From NCBI GenBank assembly GCA_946480635.1, contig CAMLKV010000116.1, positions 1 to 6,816 of the forward strand: a stretch of DNA of 6,816 nucleotides, given 5' to 3'. Under the pieces are notes generated by a model. The model worked only from the letters and a program-made list of their open reading frames with translations, was not told the origin of the DNA and ran no database searches. Position numbers and translations under genes: made by a program. Every line of letters begins with the position of its first letter. Positions within the stretch are counted from its first letter, which is position 1. Shown here piece after piece: positions 1-5,594 of this stretch. Source of the stretch: an uncultured Flavobacterium sp. (GTDB lineage Bacteria > Bacteroidota > Bacteroidia > Flavobacteriales > Flavobacteriaceae).

Positions 1-1209
1 AGGATTATAACGAGCGTGTAAACGTGGTGTCATAAAAACCCCTAATCGATTATGATAATCAACACGCCCACCTAAAATAAAACTGAAATTATCTGCATTA
101 TCATAAGTATATTCAAAAAAAGCTCCAAGAGAATTATCTCTTCTGCTTACATCTTTAACATCAACAAACTCTTGGTAAACATCTGAAGTAAAATTTAAAC
201 CTGTTGCAAATTTGTTCATAGTGTTATTGATAATCGAATTGAAAATCAAATTAGAATAAAAGCTTTTTTGTTTGATGTCATAGGTTCGCAATCCAAAGTA
301 CGAATCTTGTTCGTGCGATGTGAAAGCATTTTGAAAACCTATGCTCTGATATGGCATATCTGCCCAAACATATCCTATTTTTGATGAAAAATCGAAACGT
401 TCAGAATTTATTTCAGATCCCCAATACGTGGTTGACGACTTATGTTTATTAGGATCAAAATCCAATTGACCGGTTTGCTTTTCATCTTTCATATATCTGA
501 AATTAAAAAAGCTTACCCAACCTTTTTCAGGGTTAGCATACTGCCAACGATTCATTACATTGATTTGGTTTCCTAAAGGATTATCAAGAAATCCATCATT
601 ATTCATGTCATTTTTAGACACACGCATATTTCCATGAAGTAACAAACTTGTCGCCCATTTATCACTTAATTTTTGAGTAACATGAGTATTTACTTCGAAA
701 CGCGAATCGGTAGAACCGTAAACATTAAGATAAAAAGGAATTTCTTTAAGAGGTTTTAGAAGCTCAGTATTAATTTGTCCCGAAATACTTTCGTAGCCAT
801 TAATAACACTCCCCGCTCCTTTTGTAATTTGAATACTTTCTACCCAAGTTCCGGGTGTAAAAGACAATCCGAAGGCCTGAGAAGCTCCTCTAACCGAAGG
901 AATATTTTCTTCAGCAATTAGTAAGTATGGACTTGTAAGTCCTAACATTTTTATTTGTTTGGCTCCAGTTAAAGCATCTGAAAAATTCACATCTATTGAT
1001 GGATTTGTTTCAAAACTTTCGGCCAAATTACAACAAGCGGCTTTTAAGAGTTCTTTGCTTGTTAAAACTGTGGTATTTGTTGCTTTAAGTAATGATTTTT
1101 GTACTTTCTCTCTTTTTGCTTCTACTTTAACGGTTTGTAGCGTATCCTGTACCTGTGCAAAAGCATTAACTGAAAGGAAAACAACAAAAAACATGATTCC
1201 ATTTTTCAT
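1..1209 (-). CDS. TonB-dependent outer-membrane receptor (C-terminus beyond window edge)
   Basis: The visible 403 residues are the N-terminal part of a TonB-dependent receptor, a 22-strand outer-membrane barrel that imports ligands using TonB energy. A signal peptide covers about residues 1-18 (MKNGIMFFVVFLSVNAFA). A TonB-box-like stretch (DTLQTVKVEA, about 22-31) follows, then the plug domain (about 40-150) with the typical PSVRGASQAFG and ITKGAGSVINGYESISGQI motifs. After that come aromatic-rich barrel strands to the window edge. There is no N-terminal carboxypeptidase-like domain and no SusD gene alongside, so a polysaccharide (SusC) role is unlikely. A vicinal Cys-Cys pair sits at residues 59-60 in the plug. 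The gene lies 74 bp downstream of a Cys-rich HYC_CC_PP-type gene on the same strand, which suggests a metal or metal-ligand substrate; this is inference. The start is the ATG that gives a complete signal peptide. The reading frame stays open to base 1. Confidence 0.93.
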   Translation of the reverse strand, partial: MKNGIMFFVVFLSVNAFAQVQDTLQTVKVEAKREKVQKSLLKATNTTVLTSKELLKAACCNLAESFETNPSIDVNFSDALTGAKQIKMLGLTSPYLLIAEENIPSVRGASQAFGLSFTPGTWVESIQITKGAGSVINGYESISGQINTELLKPLKEIPFYLNVYGSTDSRFEVNTHVTQKLSDKWATSLLLHGNMRVSKNDMNNDGFLDNPLGNQINVMNRWQYANPEKGWVSFFNFRYMKDEKQTGQLDFDPNKHKSSTTYWGSEINSERFDFSSKIGYVWADMPYQSIGFQNAFTSHEQDSYFGLRTYDIKQKSFYSNLIFNSIINNTMNKFATGLNFTSDVYQEFVDVKDVSRRDNSLGAFFEYTYDNADNFSFILGGRVDYHNRLGVFMTPRLHARYNP

Positions 1210-1246
1210 TGTATTTAATTTATTTGTTAGAAATGATTTTCTGTTG

Positions 1247-1278
1247 CAAATGTCCTTTTGAACTAATTGCAGTAACAA
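1247..1278 (-). promoter_or_regulatory. Candidate promoter for the TonB-dependent receptor
   Basis: On the minus strand, GACATTTG (1254-1247) matches seven of eight positions of the Bacteroidota -7 element TAnnTTTG. A TTG lies at 1278-1276, 21 bp upstream, within the usual -33 spacing. It would give a leader of roughly 30 nt before the ATG at 1209. The receptor may also be read through from the HYC gene, since no terminator is visible between them. Confidence 0.4.
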
Positions 1279-1283
1279 ATAAA

Positions 1284-1712
1284 TTAGGCGTAGAAAATAT
1301 ACTGTGAATAAAGTTTGTATAAAGGCGGCGCATTAGTATCACAATAAAACGAAGGATTTTCGCTTTTTTGTACAAACTCTTTTAATACAACAAATTGAGA
1401 AAAATTATATTCCTGAGCAGGAATAAATGATGCTAAATCTAACTGAAAATTTTTAACTAAAACATTATCGGAAGTAGTCTTTTTGATGTCTACTTTGTCA
1501 TTTTTACAACACTCATCATGAGTCTCTTGTTTAGCACAACATGATTTTTCGACTACACAAGGTTTTTCTTCAACGCAAAGCTCTTCAGTTTTGTAATTGA
1601 ATGATACTCCCGAAATTTTGCCTTCACAATAATGCACATTAAAAGCCATTCCTACATTGGAAACCAAGATAAGGAATGATAAAAGAAATGCTATGTTTGC
1701 TTTTATTTTCAT
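1284..1712 (-). CDS. HYC_CC_PP family small exported cysteine-rich protein
   Basis: A 142-residue protein of unknown biochemical role. A signal peptide or N-terminal anchor covers about residues 1-23 (MKIKANIAFLLSFLILVSNVGMAF). The HYC motif follows directly at 27-29. Further cysteines are at 46, 52, 58-59 (CC), 68-69 (CC) and 124. The C-terminus reads APPLYKLYSQYIFYA. HYC, a CC pair and a terminal PP-Leu-Tyr motif are the hallmarks that give the HYC_CC_PP family its name in Bacteroidota. The clustered Cys/His residues suggest binding of a soft metal such as copper in the periplasm, which is inference. It precedes a TonB-dependent receptor on the same strand. The frame is open to a TTG at 1730, but the ATG at 1712 is preferred: it starts a clean signal peptide, and a -7 promoter element covers the TTG. 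Confidence 0.85.
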   Translation of the reverse strand: MKIKANIAFLLSFLILVSNVGMAFNVHYCEGKISGVSFNYKTEELCVEEKPCVVEKSCCAKQETHDECCKNDKVDIKKTTSDNVLVKNFQLDLASFIPAQEYNFSQFVVLKEFVQKSENPSFYCDTNAPPLYKLYSQYIFYA

Positions 1713-1713
1713 A

Positions 1714-1727
1714 GTGCTAACAAGCAC
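1714..1727. repeat. Perfect inverted repeat at the HYC gene start
   Basis: GTGCT-AACA-AGCAC is a perfect 5-bp inverted repeat with a 4-base spacer. It ends one base upstream of the ATG at 1712 and lies just downstream of a TAATTTTG -7 element, so it should overlap the transcription start. It could be a repressor operator or a hairpin that hides the start codon. No known box was matched. Confidence 0.45.
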
Positions 1728-1735
1728 CAAAATTA
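1728..1735 (-). promoter_or_regulatory. Candidate -7 promoter element for the HYC gene
   Basis: The minus strand reads TAATTTTG, an exact match to TAnnTTTG. No TTG is found at the ideal 19-21 bp upstream (the nearest is 11 bp away), so the -33 half is weak and activation or poor basal strength is possible. The predicted mRNA would start near 1722 and have a leader of only about 10 nt. Confidence 0.4.
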
Positions 1736-1768
1736 TACATTTTTTACAAAACGAATGATAAAATCTTG

Positions 1769-3127
1769 TTAATTGATTTCTACAACTTGTTTTAGGAAAG
1801 GAATTTCACAGAGTATTTGGTATCTAGATTCAATTTGTGATTTCAATTCAACAAATGCTTTTGTTTCTCCGTGAACCAAAAAAATGTTTTTAGGTTTTTC
1901 TTCTAATTCAGATAGCCATTGTAACAAATCTTCTTGATCACCATGAGCAGAAAGCCCTTCTATTTCTACTATTTTTGCATTTACCGGATAATAATTCCCA
2001 TACATTTTAATCTCATCCGCCCCTTCAAGTAGTTTCCGCCCACGAGTACCTTCGGCTTGATAACCAACGATAATAACTGTATTTTTAGAATCAATAATAT
2101 ACCTTTCCAAATAACTTAAAACTCTACCTCCTGTCACCATTCCGCTTGCTGCAATTACTACTTTTGGTTGTTCATCATAAATAGTCTCTATTGTTTCTTC
2201 GAAGCTGGTTATAAGTTGAAACATATCACACATGGCCTCACATTCATTTAATTTAAGTTTGTGCCAAGAGTGATTCTCTGTAAACAAATCAATAACTTTA
2301 ATTCCCATAGGGGTATCAATAATATAGGGCATTTCTGGTATTCGCCCTTCTTTTTTCAACTTCCAAATTAGATACATTATGGCCTGAGCTCTTTCAACAG
2401 CAAAACTTGGTATAATAACGTTTCCCCCTCTGGCAAAAGTTTCATTAATACATCTTTCTAAATCCTCCATTGGATTATTATCTGGATGCAAACGATCCCC
2501 ATAAGTGCTTTCTAAAAAAACATAATCAGCTTTTTTAGGTTTTATCGGTTCAAAAAGTAAATCATCATTATCTCGACCAATATCTCCCGAAAAAACCAAT
2601 ATTTTCCCTTCTAGTTTCAATTCGATTGAACATGCTCCTAAAATGTGACCCGCATAAAAATATCTTGCCGAAATTTCGGCATCTAAATCAAATTCTTTAT
2701 CTAATGAAATAACTTTTAAAAATGGCAAAACACGTTCTGCTTGCTCAACCGTATATAAAGGCTCAGCTGGGTTGTGCTTTGAATAATGTTCTTTATTTGC
2801 TTTTTCAGCTTCTTCTTCTTGAATCTTAGCAGAATCTAACAAAATCAATTTCGAAATATCTTTTGTAGGACTTGTGCAGTAAATTTTTCCTTCAAAACCT
2901 TGATTCACCAATCGAGGCAACCAACCACAATGGTCCAAATGACCATGAGTAAGTAAAACATAATCAATTGTTGACGGTAATACTTCCAGTGGTTCCCAGT
3001 TGAGTTGTCTGGTTTCTTTATTCCCCTGAAATAATCCGCAATCTATTAGAATTCGGATGCCGTTAGATTCGATTAATGTTTTAGAACCAGTAACAGTCCC
3101 AACACCTCCAAAAAACTGTATTTTCAT
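1769..3127 (-). CDS. Metallo-beta-lactamase/beta-CASP ribonuclease (RNA-specificity type)
   Basis: A complete 452-residue member of the MBL-fold beta-CASP RNA nuclease group, whose members include archaeal and eukaryotic CPSF-like proteins; 450-470 residues is usual. The catalytic zinc site is intact: LIDCG (27-31), HGHLDH (61-66), His161 in YAGHILGACS, Asp182 in FSGDIGR, His395 in SAHGD and His419 in LVHGE. The beta-CASP insert runs from about 206 (LESTYGDR) to about 360, and the RMMBL segment (Zn-dependent RNA metabolism) covers about 365-430. No signal peptide is present, so it acts in the cytoplasm, most likely as an RNA endonuclease or 5' exonuclease; substrates are unknown. It lies 10 bp after an ATP-cone/PD-(D/E)XK nuclease gene and is almost certainly co-transcribed with it. 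The ATG at 3127 gives the family's standard N-terminus, with the GGVGTVTGS motif at residues 7-15. Confidence 0.95.
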   Translation of the reverse strand: MKIQFFGGVGTVTGSKTLIESNGIRILIDCGLFQGNKETRQLNWEPLEVLPSTIDYVLLTHGHLDHCGWLPRLVNQGFEGKIYCTSPTKDISKLILLDSAKIQEEEAEKANKEHYSKHNPAEPLYTVEQAERVLPFLKVISLDKEFDLDAEISARYFYAGHILGACSIELKLEGKILVFSGDIGRDNDDLLFEPIKPKKADYVFLESTYGDRLHPDNNPMEDLERCINETFARGGNVIIPSFAVERAQAIMYLIWKLKKEGRIPEMPYIIDTPMGIKVIDLFTENHSWHKLKLNECEAMCDMFQLITSFEETIETIYDEQPKVVIAASGMVTGGRVLSYLERYIIDSKNTVIIVGYQAEGTRGRKLLEGADEIKMYGNYYPVNAKIVEIEGLSAHGDQEDLLQWLSELEEKPKNIFLVHGETKAFVELKSQIESRYQILCEIPFLKQVVEIN

Positions 3128-3137
3128 AAATATTTTT

Positions 3138-3962
3138 TTAAATGCACAATTCAGAAACTTCTTTACAAATATTTTTAATTCTATTTTGACTTAAACCTAT
3201 AAATGACAAACTTTCGGAATCTTCTTTCAATTGATTTGCAACTATAATATCAAGCATGAGTAATTGCTCTTTTTCAGCCAATGAAAGCGTTGTTAAGCAC
3301 GTTATTGGATACAAATGAGTGTTTTCAATTTTATTCCGAAGATTATTTCCTTTGGGAAAATCCCAGCTCAACAACTCAAGACCTGAACAAACAGCAAATT
3401 TTATGGCATCGTCAGAGAATCTATTATTTGTTGCAATAAGACAATTATTTATATATGTTGGCTGATCAAAAATTACATATTCTTTACTTTTCAAATCATT
3501 AAACCGAGAAAGAATATACATGGGTACTTTCACATCAGAAACAATATCACGATTGGAATGAAACTTACATTCAATCATTTTAACTTCGTTCCCTTTTTGA
3601 ATAACTAAATCAACTTCATGAGATACACATTTCCCTTCCAAATTTAAATTTACCAGCGTTGTGTAGCCTTCTTCCCTAAACAAATAGGAAATATATTTTT
3701 CGAAATAAAATCCGGCTGGTCCAAGCAATTCTAAAGAAGCCCTTAAATTATACCTTGCTGCATTTACATTTGATTCTTTTTTTAATAAATCAAAAGCAAT
3801 TTTGTAGATTTTTTTAGTGGTAATACCATCATAAAGCTTCCCATCAATTTGTTTCAGTACATTTTCGACTATATTTTGATTTGCTCCAGATTTGAGCAAA
3901 GATTTCTCAAGCTTGGATTTTTCAAAATTTACAATATCCCCAGAATGCTTTACAATTTTCAC
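3138..3962 (-). CDS. ATP-cone domain fused to Mrr-like PD-(D/E)XK endonuclease
   Basis: A 274-residue cytoplasmic protein in three parts. Residues 1 to about 85 form an ATP-cone (start MKIVKHSGDIVNFEKSKLEKS), the nucleotide-sensing domain otherwise known from ribonucleotide reductase and NrdR. Residues about 86-205 form an Mrr-like restriction-endonuclease fold: Glu88 in FEKYISYLF, Asp118 in HEVDLV and Glu131-x-Lys133 in IECKF make up the expected PD-(D/E)XK active site, followed by ATNNRFSDDAIKFA and LELLSWDFP, typical of this nuclease group. Residues about 220-274 look like a helix-hairpin-helix-type tail (LSFIGLSQNRIKNI). The predicted role is a nucleotide-regulated DNA endonuclease; target and purpose are unknown. 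No methylase is adjacent, so it is not a classical restriction system. The GTG at 3962 is the only sensible start, because an in-frame stop lies three codons upstream. A beta-CASP ribonuclease gene follows after 10 bp. Confidence 0.9.
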   Translation of the reverse strand: MKIVKHSGDIVNFEKSKLEKSLLKSGANQNIVENVLKQIDGKLYDGITTKKIYKIAFDLLKKESNVNAARYNLRASLELLGPAGFYFEKYISYLFREEGYTTLVNLNLEGKCVSHEVDLVIQKGNEVKMIECKFHSNRDIVSDVKVPMYILSRFNDLKSKEYVIFDQPTYINNCLIATNNRFSDDAIKFAVCSGLELLSWDFPKGNNLRNKIENTHLYPITCLTTLSLAEKEQLLMLDIIVANQLKEDSESLSFIGLSQNRIKNICKEVSELCI

Positions 3963-3974
3963 CTTACACTAGAC

Positions 3975-4010
3975 TAACTTCTATAAAGTTAAGAAAATAT
4001 TTATAAAGTT
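3975..4010. repeat. Inverted and direct repeats ahead of the ATP-cone nuclease gene
   Basis: The 38-bp gap between the XrtF-associated gene and the nuclease gene holds a perfect inverted repeat, TAACTT-N5-AAGTTA (3975-3991). It also holds a 9-bp direct repeat TATAAAGTT at 3982-3990 and 4002-4010, spaced exactly 20 bp or about two helical turns; the distal copy overlaps the upstream stop codon. The minus strand also reads TAACTTTA (3991-3984), one mismatch from TAnnTTTG, so an internal promoter with an operator is possible. AT-richness makes chance repeats likely enough to keep confidence low. Confidence 0.3.
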
Positions 4011-4444
4011 TTCTTTTGGTAATAAAAGGCTGGAATAAAAAGTAGTAAAAACAACGGTTGAATTAAAAATCTTCTCACATAAAAAAGAATCATTTTTTTC
4101 TCTTCATCGAAATAATGAAGTAGAATAAACATTCCTAATAACAAAAAAATCAAGAATAGAGTTAAAAGAAATGCCGAAAATTTAACCATTCGAACCTCTT
4201 GAAAAATAACATAAATAATAGCTAAAGAAAAGATCGAATTCAATAAATATCGAAATATCCAATTCAGAAATAAAGGTATTTCATTATAATTGGGATATTT
4301 CAAGTGCGAGAATTCCTCTTTAAAGTAATTTATAAAAGGATCATAAAACCAATCATCTTCAAAAGCTCTTATGGAAACCAAAAGCCCAAGTAGAAAAATG
4401 AACAACGTTATTTGTGCTCTTCTATTTAATTTCTGATGAAGCAT
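4001..4444 (-). CDS. Exosortase F system-associated membrane protein
   Basis: A 147-residue integral membrane protein recognised as the partner always found beside exosortase F in flavobacteria. Four hydrophobic segments lie at about 11-27, 57-82, 88-112 and 123-142. Between the first two is the conserved-looking acidic/aromatic stretch FEDDWFYDPFINYFK (28-42), probably outside the cytoplasmic membrane. No catalytic motif is visible; it probably assists XrtF in substrate handling or stability, which is inference. The frame is open back to an ATG at 4495, but the ATG at 4444 (MLHQKLNRR) is preferred. The extra 17 residues are polar and Cys-rich and lie wholly inside the xrtF coding sequence, whereas the 4444 start gives the usual 23-bp overlap that suggests translational coupling. 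Confidence 0.88.
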   Translation of the reverse strand: MLHQKLNRRAQITLFIFLLGLLVSIRAFEDDWFYDPFINYFKEEFSHLKYPNYNEIPLFLNWIFRYLLNSIFSLAIIYVIFQEVRMVKFSAFLLTLFLIFLLLGMFILLHYFDEEKKMILFYVRRFLIQPLFLLLFIPAFYYQKKTL

Positions 4445-4970
4445 GTTTTGAAAATTTATAAATCCACAAGAACCATAGCAAGAAAACGATTCCATATATG
4501 ATTAATGGAAATAGCACTCCATGAATTAAATGCTCCTGCTCAGGATATTTATCCAAAATCATTATTATAAAACCAATCCTTAAAATATTAAGCACATAAA
4601 TTAAAAGACCTCCCTCAAAAACATACAATAAAGTAGATTTTACTGTCGAAGAAAAAGCTACAATAAAAGAAACAAACAATATAATAACGCTAATCGCATT
4701 ACAGCCTTCAATTATTCTGCCAACATAATTATTATTAAAAATCACGAGAAAGTATTCACCTCCCTCATCCTTCACCATTCTAGCCTGTTCATCACTTAAT
4801 CGAAGGAATTTTTCAGACAATTCTGAAACATTCGAAGTAATCCCATCTATATCACCACTTTCGTAAGTCCTTAGATAAAATTGATAAACAGCTGTCAAAA
4901 CCAAATAGGTGAGAAAAAATTTGGCTAAAAAAAGCAAGAAAGGCTTGTATTGCTGAATATAATTGTTCAA
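4422..4970 (-). CDS. xrtF: Exosortase family protein XrtF
   Basis: A 182-residue multi-pass inner-membrane transpeptidase-like enzyme of the exosortase/archaeosortase superfamily, flavobacterial XrtF type. Hydrophobic segments lie at about 9-30, 92-108, 113-139 and 149-171. The catalytic triad is intact: Cys90 in IEGCNAISV, Arg131 in LNILRIGF and His150 in IHGVLFPLIIYG. Such enzymes cleave C-terminal sorting signals at the membrane and are thought to transfer the protein to an acceptor. The XrtF substrate is unknown to me, and no gene here encodes an evident sorting signal. The start is TTG at 4970: the N-terminus MNNYIQQYKPFLLFL matches the expected family start, an in-frame TAA lies at 4982-4980, and the first internal Met is residue 65. 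The start codon of the XrtF-associated protein overlaps the end of this gene. Confidence 0.92.
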   Translation of the reverse strand: MNNYIQQYKPFLLFLAKFFLTYLVLTAVYQFYLRTYESGDIDGITSNVSELSEKFLRLSDEQARMVKDEGGEYFLVIFNNNYVGRIIEGCNAISVIILFVSFIVAFSSTVKSTLLYVFEGGLLIYVLNILRIGFIIMILDKYPEQEHLIHGVLFPLIIYGIVFLLWFLWIYKFSKHASSEIK

Positions 4971-4983
4971 AATAGTTTTTTAA

Positions 4984-4991
4984 CAAATTTA
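4984..4991 (-). promoter_or_regulatory. Candidate -7 promoter element for xrtF
   Basis: The minus strand reads TAAATTTG, an exact TAnnTTTG match. No TTG is found at proper -33 spacing. Transcription would begin near 4978, leaving a leader of only about 8 nt before the TTG start codon. It may drive the whole four-gene minus-strand cluster. Confidence 0.4.
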
Positions 4992-5016
4992 TATAAAAAT
5001 TAAAATTAGGGTTAGT

Positions 5017-5024
5017 TACTTTTG
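5017..5024 (+). promoter_or_regulatory. Candidate -7 promoter element for the GAF-domain gene
   Basis: TACTTTTG matches TAnnTTTG exactly and is followed by CACA, as in many flavobacterial promoters. The -33 half is not recognisable. Transcription would start near 5030, about 12 nt before the ATG. It lies back to back with the xrtF -7 element, 25 bp away on the other strand. Confidence 0.5.
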
Positions 5025-5042
5025 CACAAAATACTTTGAAAA

Positions 5043-5495
5043 ATGAATTTTAACGACTTACAACCTAAAGTTACCGAAATAACAAACTCATCTTTAAGTA
5101 GAGATGAGAAATTATTAAATATCTGCCAACTTTTACAAGACAACATAAGTTACTACAACTGGGTAGGTTTTTATTTTGCCAATCACGAAGCAAAAACATT
5201 ACACCTAGGTCCTTATGTAGGTGCTGAAACAGATCATACAGTTATTCCATTTGGAAAAGGAATTTGTGGTCAAGTAGCCGAATCAAACGCAAACTTTGTC
5301 GTACCAGATGTTTCTGCACAAGACAACTATATTGCGTGTAGTTTTACTGTAAAATCTGAAATTGTAGTTCCTTTATTTGTAAATGGAGTAAACATTGGTC
5401 AAATAGACATTGACAGCCATGTAATTGATCCTTTTACAGAAGCTGATGAACGTTTTTTAGAATTTGTAAATCAAGAAGTTGCCAAATTATTTTAA
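5043..5495 (+). CDS. GAF-domain protein, free methionine-(R)-sulfoxide reductase family
   Basis: A 150-residue, single-domain cytoplasmic GAF protein of the fRMsr family (E. coli MsrC/YebR), which reduces free methionine-(R)-sulfoxide through active-site cysteines regenerated by thioredoxin. Family signatures are NWVGFYF (39-45), GKGICGQVAE (71-80), VVPDV (86-90), NYIACS (95-100), SEIVVPL (105-111) and IGQIDIDS (118-125). Cys75 and Cys99 are 24 residues apart, as are Cys94 and Cys118 of the E. coli enzyme. The position ten residues before Cys75, where E. coli has Cys84, is His65. The remaining pair could still form a catalytic disulfide, but activity is not certain. The start ATG at 5043 gives a full-length family N-terminus. 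The gene diverges from xrtF across 72 bp and ends 15 bp before the rpsO promoter. Confidence 0.88.
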   Translation: MNFNDLQPKVTEITNSSLSRDEKLLNICQLLQDNISYYNWVGFYFANHEAKTLHLGPYVGAETDHTVIPFGKGICGQVAESNANFVVPDVSAQDNYIACSFTVKSEIVVPLFVNGVNIGQIDIDSHVIDPFTEADERFLEFVNQEVAKLF

Positions 5496-5520
5496 TATAA
5501 ACATAAAAGTTTGCAACTTC
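5475..5520. repeat. Inverted repeat spanning the GAF stop codon and the rpsO promoter
   Basis: GAAGTTGC (5475-5482) and GCAACTTC (5513-5520) are perfect 8-bp complements. AAA (5484-5486) and TTT (5510-5512) extend the stem to 11 bp past one bulged C, with a 23-nt AT-rich loop containing the stop codon. The right arm covers the -33 TTG of the rpsO promoter. There is no U-tract, so this is not a classical intrinsic terminator; it may stabilise the GAF mRNA end or serve as a protein site. Confidence 0.45.
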
Positions 5521-5540
5521 AAAAAATAAGTTTACCTTTG
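5511..5540 (+). promoter_or_regulatory. rpsO promoter (Bacteroidota -33/-7 type)
   Basis: TTG at 5511-5513 and TACCTTTG at 5533-5540 are separated by 19 bp, the textbook arrangement for the Bacteroidota primary sigma factor. Transcription should begin near 5546, giving a leader of about 48 nt before the rpsO ATG. This is the strongest promoter match in the window, as expected for a ribosomal protein gene. Confidence 0.8.
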
Positions 5541-5547
5541 CACTCGT

Positions 5548-5564
5548 ATTGAGAAAACCTCAAT
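5548..5564 (+). promoter_or_regulatory. Hairpin at the 5' end of the rpsO leader
   Basis: ATTGAG-AAAAC-CTCAAT forms a 6-bp stem with a 5-nt loop, starting within a few bases of the predicted transcript start. It could protect the mRNA 5' end, or take part in S15 autoregulation, which in other bacteria uses leader structures that differ between lineages. The rest of the leader (5565-5594) is A/U-rich with no Shine-Dalgarno sequence. Confidence 0.4.
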
Positions 5565-5594
5565 CTACATAATAATCATTTAAATAATATTAGA

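Noticed and set aside
959..1261. A 100-codon plus-strand open frame starting MAPVKASEKF
   Set aside because: It lies antisense to the TonB-dependent receptor, whose signal peptide and plug motifs are unmistakable, and it shows no recognisable domain.
1713..1730. TTG start adding six residues (MVLVST) to the HYC protein
   Set aside because: The ATG at 1712 starts a normal signal peptide, and the TTG overlaps the -7 promoter element.
1736..1768. Possible terminator after the beta-CASP RNase gene
   Set aside because: Only a short stem (ACAA/TTGT plus wobble pairs) can form; it is too weak to call.
3138..3962. NrdR or ribonucleotide reductase, suggested by the ATP-cone
   Set aside because: There is no zinc ribbon before the cone and no reductase domain; the rest of the protein carries a PD-(D/E)XK nuclease core.
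4445..4495. Upstream ATG adding 17 residues to the XrtF-associated protein
   Set aside because: The extension is wholly inside xrtF, is polar and Cys-rich, and disrupts the expected membrane-protein N-terminus; the ATG at 4444 fits better.
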